The notes under the pieces were generated by a model. It was not told where the DNA came from. It was given only the letters and a program-made list of their open reading frames with translations, and did not search any database. The position numbers and the translations under genes are program-made. From Papaver somniferum (Eukaryota; Streptophyta; Magnoliopsida; Ranunculales; Papaveraceae), in assembly GCF_003573695.1 (NCBI RefSeq), contig NC_039360.1, forward strand, positions 66,403,911 through 66,467,910: a stretch of 64,000 nucleotides of DNA, written 5' to 3'. Shown one piece after another: positions 33,691 through 45,884 of this stretch (positions are counted from its first letter, which is position 1; the number at the start of each line of letters is the position of its first letter).

Positions 33691-36294
33691 CCATAGCTAA
33701 ACAACAATCCAGAGACAATATAATTGAATTAGGTGAAGTAATGCCAAATACTTTTTTACCGTTACTCTAAGAAGAAGGAAATGGAAAAATATAGAAAGTA
33801 TGATAAATGATCTGAATGTAGCAACCAGAGATAGAAAGGAAAAAAGAAATATTTTAACCTCTTATTTTCAATCTCTCTTTACTGAATCCTCTACCGATCA
33901 AAATATTTCAGATCCTATTTTTGAAAATATTTCTCCTGTCATTATTTTTGTTGATAACTCCAGTATTCTGAAAATACCTTCTAGGGGGAGATCTACTTAG
34001 TTCTAAAAAATCTGAAACACAACAAATCTTCTGGACCAGATGGATTTCTAGTTAGTTTCTTTTTACATAACTGGGAATTGGTGGGATCTCAAGTAACCGA
34101 CACAGTGCAAAACTTCTTTAAAAATAAATCTTTGAACCCTGACTTAAACAAGACTCATCTTCTTTTTATCACTAAGATGAAACAACCTAGTTAATTTAGA
34201 CCTATAGGACTCTGTAACACAGTTGATAAGGTAATAACAAAAATCTTAACCAATAGAATTAAACCTTTCTTATAAAAACGAATTTATCCATTTAATCAAC
34301 TTCTCTATCCTCTAGACAACTCTCTGATAATAATAGTGGCACACGAAATCATTCACTCTTTTTGGAAGAAAAAAGCTAGAACATAAGGGTTAGGAATAAA
34401 AATAGATATGTCTAAATTTTTGATAGAGTAAACTGGAATTTCTTGCTAACTGCCTTAAAAACCTTTGGCTTTGATATTGAAGTTTTCCAGCTTATAGAAC
34501 AACGTATAACCTCAATCTCTGTTTTATTAAATGGAACACCTAGTGACTCTTTCAAATCTTCTAGGGGATTATGTCAGGGTGATCCACTTTCACCGTACTT
34601 ATTTATAATATGTATGTAAATCTTTTCTAGGCTGCTTCTCTCTCAAGAACACGAAAAACTTTTGTATGGTGTTAAGATAACACCTAAAAGTGAACCCATT
34701 ACCATATATTCTTTGTAGACGATTGTTTGCTTTCTTTAAAGCTGATCTAATAGAATGTAAGAATTTACTAAACACTATAGCAATTTTCAACAAGGCCTCG
34801 AGCCAACAAATAAATTTTAATAAGTCAGATGTTTTCTTTAGTAAGAAGGTGGAATCAAAACACCAAAGAATGATGTCTAAAATGTTAAAAATAAAGCATA
34901 TAAACCATAGAGATCCTTATTTAGGACACCACTTTTCATGGAAAAGTCAAAGATTAAAACTTCCGCCCCCATCCTTGAAATAATGAAAACTAAATCTAAA
35001 AATTGGAAAGGAGTAGTCATCTCGCGACCAAGTAGATCAGTTCTAGATAGAGTTGTTCTCTCTAGTATCCCAACTTATCAAATGGGATGTTTTCTTTTTC
35101 CTAAACAAATAACCAATAAGATTAACGCAATTCAGAGAGATTTTTGGTGGGGGAAAATACAGGAGGAAAAGGCTATAACCCAAAGGCCTGACCAAACCTT
35201 TGTAAACCAATCATTAGAGGAGGATTAAGATTCAGGGATGCGCTTAAGTATAACATCACAATGTTAGCAAAAGTAGCAGGGAGATTGATTAAGGAACCTA
35301 ATTCACTGTGGAAAAAACAATGGGAACAAAGTATTTTAGAAATAAATCTCCATTTAGAATTAAACACTCAACAAGGAGCTCTTGGACTTGGAACTGCATT
35401 ACGCAAGGTTTAGAGCTTGTTCAAAAATGCAGTATATGGGAAGTAGGAAATGGTCAGAACATTAATATTTGGAACGATAAATGGATACCAGGACTAGAAG
35501 ACACTATTAGCAACCTTAGTAAAACTAACAATAGTCATCTAGTTTGGGTCTCGGACTTAATGAACCTAGAAACTTGCTCATGGAATCTTCTATTACTCAG
35601 ATCTATTTTGCCAGCATATATCGTGCTTAAAATTAGTCAGATAAACCTATTTAAGGATAAAGACCAAATTCTTAGGAAAGACCAAATCTGTTGGACATTA
35701 ATTAGATCAGGGGACTTTACATTTAAATCAATGTACAATAAATTGAATGAAACCAGACTTGAGATTGTTAGCTTATCTATGCCAGAGTCATTCTGGAAAT
35801 CTTTATGGAGCCTAAACATCTCAGAAAAAATCAAGCTCTTTTTATGGAAATGCTTTCAAAATGCACTACACACTAATGTTAAACTTTTTGGAAAGGTTAA
35901 TGATGCCATTCATAATTTTACTTTGTGTAAAGTAGAACTTGAAACAGCTAAACATCTTCTTTTTCACTGTCCTTATGCTAAAGAAGTTTGGAACCAATCT
36001 CCTAACCCTGTCTCATTATCATTGAATAACTCAAAACCAATTTTGGATCTATGTAAAAAATGGATTGCTAACCCTAGAATAGATATATCTGTTGAATTAC
36101 TTCTTACTAAAATGTGGAGTTTTTTGGAAAGAAAGATGTGATAGGATTTTTGAAGATAAATATAAATCTGCTATTAACCTAGTTGTGGAAATTCAGAGAT
36201 ATTTGGATTTTTGGGCTACAAGAAAAAGAAAAACTACTAAACCTAAATACGTACAAAGGAAGAAAACATCTCATACAAGGAAGGTGAAAAAGAG
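33691..36294 (+). pseudogene. LINE-B ORF2, reverse transcriptase and zf-RVT (broken)
   Basis: The right piece of the LINE split by the LARD-like element. Readable parts: SSGPDGFLVSFF, FRPIGLCNTVDKVITKILTN, a KIDMSKFFDRVNWNFLL-like block (first catalytic Asp), SVLLNGTPSDSF, GLCQGDPLSPYLFIICM, YLG-type block at 34918, NWKGVVISRPSRSVLDRVVL, NINIWNDKWIPG and a zf-RVT module in the open frame 35308-36141 (FWKSLWSLNISEKIKLFLWK, then C and HLLFHCPYAKEVW). Many stops and phase changes lie between blocks, and the FADD region is degraded. The sequence stops abruptly at 36294 at the edge of a Sirevirus LTR, before any RNase H segment. Confidence 0.85.
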
Positions 36295-39200
36295 GGGGTC
36301 TAACAACCACACCCAATATTTCGATTAACAATCTGTATGGACTAACTCCAATATACTTTTAAGAGAATCAACTAGACAGTCAAACTCAATCTTAATAAAA
36401 GTATATCAAAGAGTTATATCTCTCTTTCTCGATTCAATACTTACTCAAGCAAATATAAATCTGCGAGTCTAATTGAATACGAGAGAAATCACTTGAACGG
36501 TACCAAAGACCAATGCTCAAGTATCAATCAATTTCAATCAACAACCAAAGGTTGGATTTCCCAATTGATTGATTCAAACGCATAACCTGTGATATTTCAA
36601 TTATATAACAAAATATAATGCGGAAAAGAAATAACAAAGACACCAGAAGTTTTGTTAACGAGGAAACCGCAAATGCAGAAAAACCCCGGGACCTAGTCCA
36701 GATTGAACACACACTGTATTAAGCCGCTACAGACACTAGCCTACTACAAACTAACTTCGGTCTGGACTGTAGTTGAACCCCAATCAATCTCACACTGATC
36801 CAAGGTACAGTTGCGCTCCTACTTCTCTGATCCCAGCTGGATACTACGCACTTGATTCCCTTAGATGATCTCACCCACAACTAAGAGTTGCTACGACCCA
36901 AAGTCGAAGACTTTAATAAACAAATATGTATCACACAAAAAAGTATACGGTAATAGATAAACCTGTCTCCCACAGAAATACCTACGAGTTTTTGTTCCGT
37001 CTTTTGATAAATCAAGGTGAACAGGAACCAATTAATAACCAAACTTATATTCCCGAAGAACAACTTAGTATTATCAATCACCTCGAAATAATCTGAATCG
37101 TATGATGGCGAAACTAGATATTGTGGAATTACAAATGATGAGACGAAGATGTTTGTGACTACTTTTATATCTTGCCTATCGGAGAAATCAATCTCAAGTC
37201 AATCCTTACGATTGTACTTAGTACGATAGAAACAGCAAGATCAAATCACACAACTACGAGAACGTAGTATCGGTCTGGCTTCACAACCCCAATGAAGTCT
37301 TCAAGTCGTTAACCTACATGGTCTCTGTAGAAACCTAAGGTTAAAGTAGAATCGAATCTAGCTAATACAACTAGTATCACACAGGAGGTGTGGGGATTAG
37401 GTTTCCCAGTTGCTAGAGTTCTCCTTTATATAATCTTTCAAATCATGTTTTGCAATCAATGTTAGCTTAGTAACAAAGCATTCAATATTCACAGTTAGAT
37501 GAAAACATGATTAGATTCAAGCAAATATCTTTCAACCGTTAGATCGAAACTTAGCTTGTTACACACACATGAAATGCAAACTTATTTAGGTTTGTGTAAC
37601 CGTACCCCAACATGTACATCTAGTTGGTTCAAGGTATAGTTGCGCTCCTTACGTCTCTGATCCCAGCAGGATACTACGCACTTGATTCCCTTAGCTGATC
37701 TCACCCACGACTAAGAGTTGCTACGACCCAAAGTCGAAGACTTTAATAAACAAATCTGTATCACACTGAAAAGTCTACATAATAGATAAATCTGTCTCCC
37801 ACAGATAAACCTACAAGTTTTTGTTCCGTCTTTTGATAAATCAAGGTGAACAGAAACTAATTGATAACCCGGATTTATATTCCCGAAGAACAGCCTAGTA
37901 TTATCAATCACCTCACAACAATCTTAATCGACGCGACGAAAGAATATATTGTGGAATCACAAACGATGAGACGAAGATGTTTGTGATTACTTTTCTAATT
38001 TGCCTATCGGAGATAAAGATCTCAAGCCAATCGTTATGATTGTATTCAACACGATAGAATTAGGAAGCTCAGATCACACAACTACGAGAAAGTAGTATCG
38101 GTCTGGCTTCACAATCCCAATGAAGTCTTTAAGTTGTTAACCTGGTTTAAGAAGAAAACCTAAGGTTAAAGGAGAATCGACTCTATCTAATACAACTAGT
38201 ATCAAACAAGAGGTGTGGGGATTAGGTTTCTCAGTTGCTAGAGTTATCCCTTATATAGTCTTTCAAATCAGGGTTTGCAATTAATGTTAGCTTGGTAACA
38301 AAGCATTCAATATTCACCGTTAGATGAAAACCTGATTAGATTCAAGCTAATATCTTTCAACCGTTAGATCAAAAACTTAGCTTGTTACACACAAATGAAA
38401 TGAACTATTTTGGGTTTATGTAACCGTACCCAAACATGAACATTTGTTGGTTCAACAATAGTTAACCAATGGTTAGCCATATGAGCACTTTCATATCAAC
38501 CATATTCTTCTTTACCACAACTAGTTCAAATGACTCAAATGAACTAGTTAGAGAGTTGTTCAATTGCTTAGATATTTATAATAGACACAGTTGAAACAAA
38601 AACGATTTGATTCACTCGAATCGATTCATGAACTTTATAGCCACGGTTTGCAAACTTGCATTCCTTAGTTTATATAAGTTTAAGTTCACGATAATCGGTT
38701 TTAGAAAATAACCAACTTAAGTACGCGGAATGGTACACGGACTTAAGTACCCGGAATAAGTTTGTAAATAGTTCACAAACTCCAACATATTTTCTCGGGA
38801 AGAGAACCTCCGACAGTACGCGGACTGGGTTCGGGGACTCTGTTCCGGTTTTCCTGATCAACAAAGTACGCATACTTTGGTTCAAGGAATAAGGACTTAT
38901 ACATGTATGAGTTATCACACAATGCTTATATCCAACAATGGTTATATAATCTAAACTCTCATTTCAATCATTGAAACATTCTTAGAGGACGTTATATAGT
39001 TTTTGTTCACAAACCATTTTTCGTCAATGCCATTTTCAAGTGATTGAAACTTAACATGACTTTCGTTACTAGTAAAGATGAACTTGGCCAAAGCGAAAGC
39101 TTACCAACACATATTTCGAGAAATAGATCAGCGAGATAAACTCTGCTTGAAATAGCAAATGTGTATAATCAAATTCTATATAGCAAAACGAATTTTGTCT

Positions 39201-39476
39201 CAAGATAGGAGATAGAGTAGATAGACTTTTTAGTGATAGATAAATTCAAGTCTCCACATACCTTTTAGTCGATGAAGTTCCACCAGTTCCTTGTATAGTT
39301 CTTCGTCTTTGTATGATGATCGCCATGGAGTATTGAGCTCAACTACACTTTCTATCCTAGTATGATACTTAGCTAATAGTATACTAGAAATCAAGACTTA
39401 TAGTTTTGATCATTAACATTGACAAACATGCTTGAGATAGCAACGCATGCGAGTTCGACCAAGCTTTTCTCTAACA
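36295..39476 (-). repeat. Sirevirus-like LTR, leftmost (3' LTR), with internal duplication
   Basis: In minus orientation the LTR starts TGTTAGAGAAAAGC (39476) next to a purine tract, and ends in GGTTGTTAGACCCC (36295). About 820 bases are present twice: 36796-37615 and 37625-38450 both run from the GTTGCGCTCC..ACG word through GATCCCAGC.GGATACTACGC to the CCGTACCCAAACATG region. So either a tandem duplication arose inside the LTR or two diverged LTRs recombined. Short open frames beginning MIDNT recur in each copy and are not genes. Confidence 0.8.
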
Positions 39477-40832
39477 ATCTCCCCCTTTGTCAATTTTAGT
39501 GTTAAAACTATCAATACATATGGAATACATAAATAAACAAACAAACTTTTGTAGCTTCTCTTCTACATGCCTGATCTTCTTGGTTCTTCAACATTACCCG
39601 AAATCTTCGTCACTTCCAAGTACTCCAATGATCCCAAAGGTTGTAAGTTTAGTATCACCGTTGTTGAAATCCGTAGTCATAACAATGAGAAAACAAGAAT
39701 TCTAAATCATTGTTATACAGTTTCATAGTATTATTATACAGCATCAAAGTTCAATTCTATCACAACTTCGACAACAATACTATGGTGATATATATTACTC
39801 CCCCTTAGTCAATACTCCATCTCACATGGAAACCACTCCCCTTACATAATGATCTGAAAACCATATGTATTTGTAGTGTGAACTACACATTAATTCCCCC
39901 CCTTTTTGTCAATAAAATTGGCAAAGGTACGAAAACTAGTGGGATCCTAATGAAATTTCCATAGAGACATTTCATGACCAAAAGCAAGTACATTTCAACT
40001 TTTTAGATGCCATCATATAGTCAAAGTTAAATGCATTCATCAAGGAGTTTATAAAGATACAAGATAACCCCTATAATATTTCAAAGCCGTACTCCACACA
40101 AAGATTTTACAATTAAGCACAAGTTCACTTAAGAACTATCCCCCATAAAATGCCATTCCCGAAAGAACAACAAGAGCGACCTTACTTTCACAAGAAAAGA
40201 AGGATTTCTTTGGACATAACAAATCACATACGAATATGAATTTGAATCCAAAAATACTCCATTAAATTAACCACAAGAAAACCCATGATTAATTCAATCG
40301 GAATACAAAACTAAATTACCACAAGAGTGTGATCAATTCAATTGTTCATGCTCAACATAAGAGAACTTACGGAGCCACACAGTATATACATAAAATATGG
40401 ATTAGGGAAGATCAATACTGGGGAATAGATAAGGATTCATTCTATTTACCATCATTATTTGCACAATGACATACAATAGACATAACCCTTGTAAACAAAA
40501 GTTCATCCTATCTTCCATCAATATTTGCATAATGACATAATAATCTTAAAACTTTTGTAATGTCAAAAGCTCATTCATTCTTTTATCAATACATGCATAT
40601 CGACATATGAAAGACTTAACTTTTGAAACTGCTCATCTGTACTCCTTATGGATTTAACAAATTTAGCACTTTAATTAAAGAAAAAGGATCATTCAAAGCT
40701 AAGGTGCCATTAAAGTTATTACAAGCAAAAGTATTAACTTAAGTTCAACATAAGAAGATTAAACAGGTACCAGTGGATAGGGACCACAAGAATTCCATCA
40801 AACCATAAAAAGAAAGAACATATATTAGTTAA
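39477..40832 (-). promoter_or_regulatory. 3' non-coding region with multiple polypurine tracts
   Basis: Read on the minus strand, G-rich tracts of the type AAGGGGGAG(A)T occur next to the LTR (39478-39488) and again at about 39799, 39834, 39894 and 40139. Sireviruses are known for several polypurine tracts upstream of the 3' LTR. The region also contains a palindrome-poor, AT-rich filler without coding potential. A related copy lies at 50576-51960. Confidence 0.7.
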
Positions 40833-41431
40833 TCATCTCATATCCCTAGCAATTTCATAAAACTTCTCCGCCAGTTCATGATAAGTTGTCTGAGCATAGT
40901 CCAGCTGCTCTTTCAAGACTTCATTTTTATGTTGGAGAAGAAGGAGTTCAGAATTGGAAGCTGCTGGAGCTCTAGACATTTTTGCAATATTTTTCATGGT
41001 TAAGACTTTTGGTACTCCAAGATTAGTCCCAATAGCAACGATGCCAAATTGACTGCAGATCCTTGAAATAAGACAACGAAATCCAGGAGTCTTTCTTGAA
41101 ATATGTCTGACACTTATCATCTGACGAATAATGAGGCCGCAGAAGTCAATATTTCTCCCTTCAACGACATAATAAACCAATTATGTAAGCGGCTTGGTCC
41201 ATAGCTGTCTGTCAAGTGTGTTGGGCATCAGTTTAGCTACTAGTAATATTCCAGCAGCTCTGAGGAACAATGCAACATCATGTGCATCAATCTTACCTTC
41301 ACTCCAGGAAACATCCCTTGCAAGAAGTAAATTTGAGAGCACATTTGGAGAAGGTCTCAGGTGCTCAGGAGGAGGTAAAAGAAAGTCACCAACATGAGTC
41401 AAGTCCAGGAGATGAGCAATAACTTGACGAT
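40833..41431 (-). pseudogene. PF20167-like ORF, C-terminal part
   Basis: Two frames in line on the minus strand (41402-41181 and 41180-40833) are separated by a single stop (TAA after KPLT). They encode PPPEHLRPSPNVLSNLLLAR, then VVEGRNIDFCGLIIRQMI, GFRCLISRICSQFGI and a coiled-coil end (LLLLQHKNEVLKEQLDYAQ). This fits the 'putative plant transposon protein' domain (PF20167), which is found in extra ORFs of plant retroelements. The N-terminal part lies at 48434-48689, on the other side of a gypsy insertion with ACGAT target duplication. Confidence 0.65.
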
Positions 41432-42948
41432 TGATTAATAATTTTTCGTGGGTTGTAGTAATGAAGGTTCGGACTCTAAGACTTGTGAAGGTGACGGATT
41501 TTTAGATTTATAAAAATTATATACAAAAATATTGACAAATTGGTAGAGAGGTACTGGGACTAATGATTCGGCCAATCTTCATAACATAGGGCTCAATGAT
41601 TTATTCTCAACAATAATCGCTCAAAACATATATGGACTCTTATTTTTCCAAAGTAGATTCTCAAAACATTGATTGTAAATGTTAAGCATGGAACATCAAA
41701 TCACCTAAGCTAAGCATGACCCATCTAATCAAATAACACCCAATTTAATCAAATCATATTTCAATTAATTTTTAATGCAAAAGTCTTAAAAAGAATTAAT
41801 AAAATTACCCATGTATGAAGCTCGGCCTCCTCCGTCGTCCCAGTGTTGGGGTTTAACTCATCATAGTAAAAATGCTCTCAAAATAATTTATTATGGCTCA
41901 AAAATGGTTTACAAATGATGAGAATATGAGAAATACAATAAAACCAGAGAACTACGACCCTCAGTGACAAAATAAGACTGCTTCCGCTGTGTCGCAAACG
42001 CTGTGGAAAATAAGACTGCCTGATGTACGACCCACAGGTGTGAGTCGTTATTACTGTAGAAAAACGACTGTTTTTGCAGGTCCGTTCTTCGTGTTCTTGG
42101 TGTTCTTCATCAGCAGCAGCAACAGCAACAGAGTTTCATCAACTCTTGATTTCTGCTTCTCTGGACCTCCTCTCGACCCCAAACTCTCGACACCCCTCTA
42201 TGCTAACCCAAGAGTTATATTTATACACCTTTGGACCAAGAATAACTTCTCATTAATCCAAAAAATCTTCCCATTACTCGGCAGTGAATGAAAATATTCC
42301 CGATATTTTTTTTCTTTAATTCTCTGATTTGTTACGGATTGTTCCCTGTTTTATCTCTTCTCACGCGTCATCCTTGAGCTGTAGGGATTGTTTCCAGCCA
42401 ATAGAATCAACCCATGCACGTCTCTTCCATCCAAGAATTCCAAGAATAGAATATTTTTCCTATTTTAGAATATCTTCCCTGATTTGATTACCACCGGTTA
42501 TCTAACCAATTTTGACCGAATCCAACACCCATACCAGCTCTATCTAGGCCCTAGGAACAAACCCATTTAATTTGGGACATTGAATCTCACTGGAACACCT
42601 TCAAATCCTCAACCCTAGTCATGGCACTTCAAAAACAATTTTTCCCGCCAATTTTTAGTTTTTGAATTCGGGAAGAAAATGTCCTCCCCCTAACCAGAAC
42701 TGGGATGCGAATAGCAGCTGCCTTGGGGGTGACCTGGGGGTGTCCCTTAGTAATTAGGTTACCCCTTATCCAAAAGCGAGAGTCCGAATAACACTTGTCC
42801 TCCGGGGGTGCCAAAATTAACTTTTCGAGCCGAATTTTCCAAAAATGTTTATTTCCTAAAAATACATAAAAACACAATATTAGTACAAAAATAGAGTTCC
42901 AACAATACGAACATTGAGGACAAATTAGACACAAAAATGTGTCTATCA
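41432..42948 (-). repeat. left LTR (3' LTR) of the gypsy-type element
   Basis: It starts (minus strand) TGATAGACACATTTTTGTG and ends AAAAATTATTAATCA. A minus-strand TATA box (TATAAATA) lies at 42218-42225. A GCTGCTGATGAAGAACACC stretch near 42095-42120 is common to both LTRs. Open frames here are LTR noise and occur identically in the other LTR. Confidence 0.88.
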
Positions 42949-44213
42949 AATACCCCCAAACTTATTATTTGCTAGTCCTCGAGTAAATCTAATCTAGAAA
43001 GTAAAATGACTACACTTAGCACGTGCAGCAAGCCGTTAAACCACTAGGTGGCCCTAGTGGCGGAGTGTTGTCTCCGGAGGGTTTACCAGAGGTGTACCCA
43101 CAAAACCTTTATACTCAAGACCCTAGCTATCTACAACGAACCTTGGAAGGCACTAAAGAATCTCCTTGGTTGGCATACTTATTGACTACAAGAGGAAGTA
43201 CCCTGATGCGAAATTCCAATTGATGTACACGAGTTTGCACTCAAGCATACTAAAATTCATATATAAGTGACAGAGCTCTACTCAGATAGTTGCACTATGG
43301 ACATCATATTCGGAGTCAAACTAATCACATGGAAAGATTAAGAGATGGATATAGAAAAACATAGATGGTTTTGATGTTTACTAAGTGAACGGCGTTTCCC
43401 ATATCTGTCTGAAGGCCTCCGCCAAAATGAACCTATCCTAATGGATTGAGATACTAGTCTGACTAATATCAACACACTGGCATATACAAGGGTACTAGTG
43501 GTCGATAACCTAACTCTAGTTCAACACAACTGGCATATACAAGGGTACCAGTGGTCGACTTTATTGAATTTATTCCTTTTGGTCAAATGGTCTGGTCTCA
43601 ATATTTTTTATTTATTTTTTTTTTTTAAAAATTTTTTCTCAACTTTTTGGTAACTACCATTTTTTTTTCTTTTTTTTTTCATGGTATCTCAATCACTCTA
43701 ATTCACCCTAACATTGGTAACAACTTGAATCGTGGGCCCCACCTATCACTTAGAGAAATATGGTTTAAAAACAAAATAAAATAAAAATAGAAGTGAAAAG
43801 GACTCAACGAGATATGGTGAAACTATCATGTTATTTCTAACACCTGAGCTCTGTGCTTTTATGAATAGACTCTTTAGATGTTTCCATCTATTCAGATTGG
43901 TTCCTCAACTCCTACAACCAAAATGCTTCCATCCACTTAGATTGGTTAGTGCCATCCTAAATACGCATAAATTTCTAGGCTCTGGAGTTTATTTATTCAT
44001 ACTGCAACTAAAAAGTTTCTCCCATACCCCCAAACTTAAATCTAACATTGTCCTCAATGTTCTAAAGATGAAATTAAAAGCATGAACAAGGAGAAACTGT
44101 TACCATTTGAAGCAAAAGAGATAAGGAAAGATATTACCGTGTTGCATGAGATTGGGTTACCTCCCAAGAAGTGCTAAGCTTAAAGTCTTCAGCCAGACAT
44201 CGGAAGGAATTAG
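42949..44213 (-). other. 3' non-coding interior of the gypsy-type element
   Basis: There is no coding region. It contains a second purine tract TTTAAGTTTGGGGGTATGGG (about 44043-44024, minus), matching the one at the LTR border. A 60-base duplication lies around 43480-43560 (ACTGGCATATACAAGGGTAC twice), and 43600-43690 is a T-rich, low-complexity stretch. Confidence 0.6.
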
Positions 44214-45857
44214 TCACCTCATAGAATCAAAAAGAAACAGCCGAAATAATTGTGGGTCTTCAAAACCAAAAAGAGCTGACCAAAGGAAACTACAATAACC
44301 CAAGAAAGTGAACAAGGATAACATGCCCTTATCTAGTTTCCTGATTAAGATATTTATATCTAATTGTGGTTCAGGTTCTAAGAAAGGGTCTAAATAAAAT
44401 ATTTTCATAGGTTGCGTTTCTTCATAGGTGGGATCCGAATCATTAGGTCCTAGAGTCTGGAAAAACTCAGATATGATCTTAGAAGCGCACAATAATAACC
44501 TAAATAACCGAGGATCCTCTAAGTCAATAAGATTTGACTTACAATATTGACCAAAATGAGAGTAGTGGTCATTCATAAGCAAATGTGTCGATTCTAATTT
44601 CCTAAAGCATTTAGGTTTAGTCTCACAACTTAATATTCGACACATTTGAAATATAAACGTTCCCACATTTGGAAGAAAACTATTTGGTGGGAAAACAAAG
44701 TCAATCTGGGTATCATAGCCTGGGAAAACCACATCAACCAGAGGATGGGTTTCTAACGACTGAACTTCTTCCTGGACATCATTAGGTTCGGGAAAACGAG
44801 TATGAAGGTAATCTTGCAAAATGGTCGAGGCAGAGATATCAAGTCCTAAGTGTGGGGACTTTCTGAGAGTTAAAGGTAAGGCACTAGGAAAGTGATAATC
44901 ACCCCCAAACTTAGAGTTTTCAGTGTCTCTAGATAGACCTCTAATTATTTCTTGAATTTCCGTATCTTCAGAGTCCTTAAAATATTCAAGAGATTCTTCT
45001 AAGTTATTATCAGGTAGTGCATCTTTACTCATCTCTACGGGTCTATCTTCTTCTTCCAAGACTATTGTTTCTAAGTCGCTAGACTCTAAAACAGTATTTT
45101 CGAAATGAACCCGTTCCTCTAAACCACTATCGGCTTCGTAATCAAAAGGAAAAACTACATCGTCTAAAACGGTGGTATCCCTAATCAAATCCTCGTCCTT
45201 TTGAATAGGTGAATAATCATAAAAATTATTTGGATTTGAACTAGAAATAATATAATCACTATACAGCTCAATTGGATTACTAGACTCCTGATCACTATGC
45301 CTACATATTTCAGATTCTTCATTACTGCTATCCTCATCATCATAGTACGAAGATGATTGAACCTTATCTAAATAACTAGTGTCTTTTATTCTAACCTCGT
45401 CCTCTAGATTAGGCAAATATTCACTATTTACATCAAGGTTAAAATTGGAAACACTATTTTGGAAATTTAGATCTTTTAGAGAAGTTCTATTCTGGGTCTC
45501 TAACAAAAGCTTTTGGGCCGACTCACATGAATTCCTGACGTAATCTAGGAAATCAGGTAAAGAAAGTTCACTCATTGCATTATTTTCTTCCATAACTAAG
45601 TTATTCATTTCAGCGAACTTACGTGCTGTCTCAGCTAACTTACATGTCGACTCAAGTAAAGAGGAATTAGCAGAATTTTTCTCGTATGACTGATGGTTGT
45701 GAGGATAGTGATTGGGCTCACCACGGTATGAACCATAACCTTGAAAAGTTTGGCGTTCCCAACCACTATTCCCACCATGGTAATAAAATTGATGATGTCC
45801 ATATTCAAATTCAGGTCGATACTCATTGTATTGGCTTCTATCATACCAGTTCGACAT
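44214..45857 (-). CDS. unknown 547-codon ORF of the gypsy-type element
   Basis: I do not recognise this protein. I start at the second Met (MSNWYDRSQYNEYRPEF, base 45857); the frame is open nine codons further to 45884. Residues 1-65 are rich in Tyr, Gly, Asn, Gln and His (low-complexity, prion-like). Residues 65-140 hold a predicted coiled stretch with LAETARKFAEMNN. Residues 140-370 are strongly acidic. The C-terminal third has hydrophobic blocks, including two related words LEDPRLFRLLLCASK and FEDPQLFRLFLFDSMR. There is no zinc knuckle, protease or polymerase motif. A single undamaged frame of this length in a young element suggests a functional element protein, perhaps a divergent gag. 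It is the only long frame between the LTRs. Confidence 0.65.
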   Translation of the reverse strand: MSNWYDRSQYNEYRPEFEYGHHQFYYHGGNSGWERQTFQGYGSYRGEPNHYPHNHQSYEKNSANSSLLESTCKLAETARKFAEMNNLVMEENNAMSELSLPDFLDYVRNSCESAQKLLLETQNRTSLKDLNFQNSVSNFNLDVNSEYLPNLEDEVRIKDTSYLDKVQSSSYYDDEDSSNEESEICRHSDQESSNPIELYSDYIISSSNPNNFYDYSPIQKDEDLIRDTTVLDDVVFPFDYEADSGLEERVHFENTVLESSDLETIVLEEEDRPVEMSKDALPDNNLEESLEYFKDSEDTEIQEIIRGLSRDTENSKFGGDYHFPSALPLTLRKSPHLGLDISASTILQDYLHTRFPEPNDVQEEVQSLETHPLVDVVFPGYDTQIDFVFPPNSFLPNVGTFIFQMCRILSCETKPKCFRKLESTHLLMNDHYSHFGQYCKSNLIDLEDPRLFRLLLCASKIISEFFQTLGPNDSDPTYEETQPMKIFYLDPFLEPEPQLDINILIRKLDKGMLSLFTFLGYCSFLWSALFGFEDPQLFRLFLFDSMR

Positions 45858-45884
45858 TCTTAATTGTAAAGGAATTCTACACAA

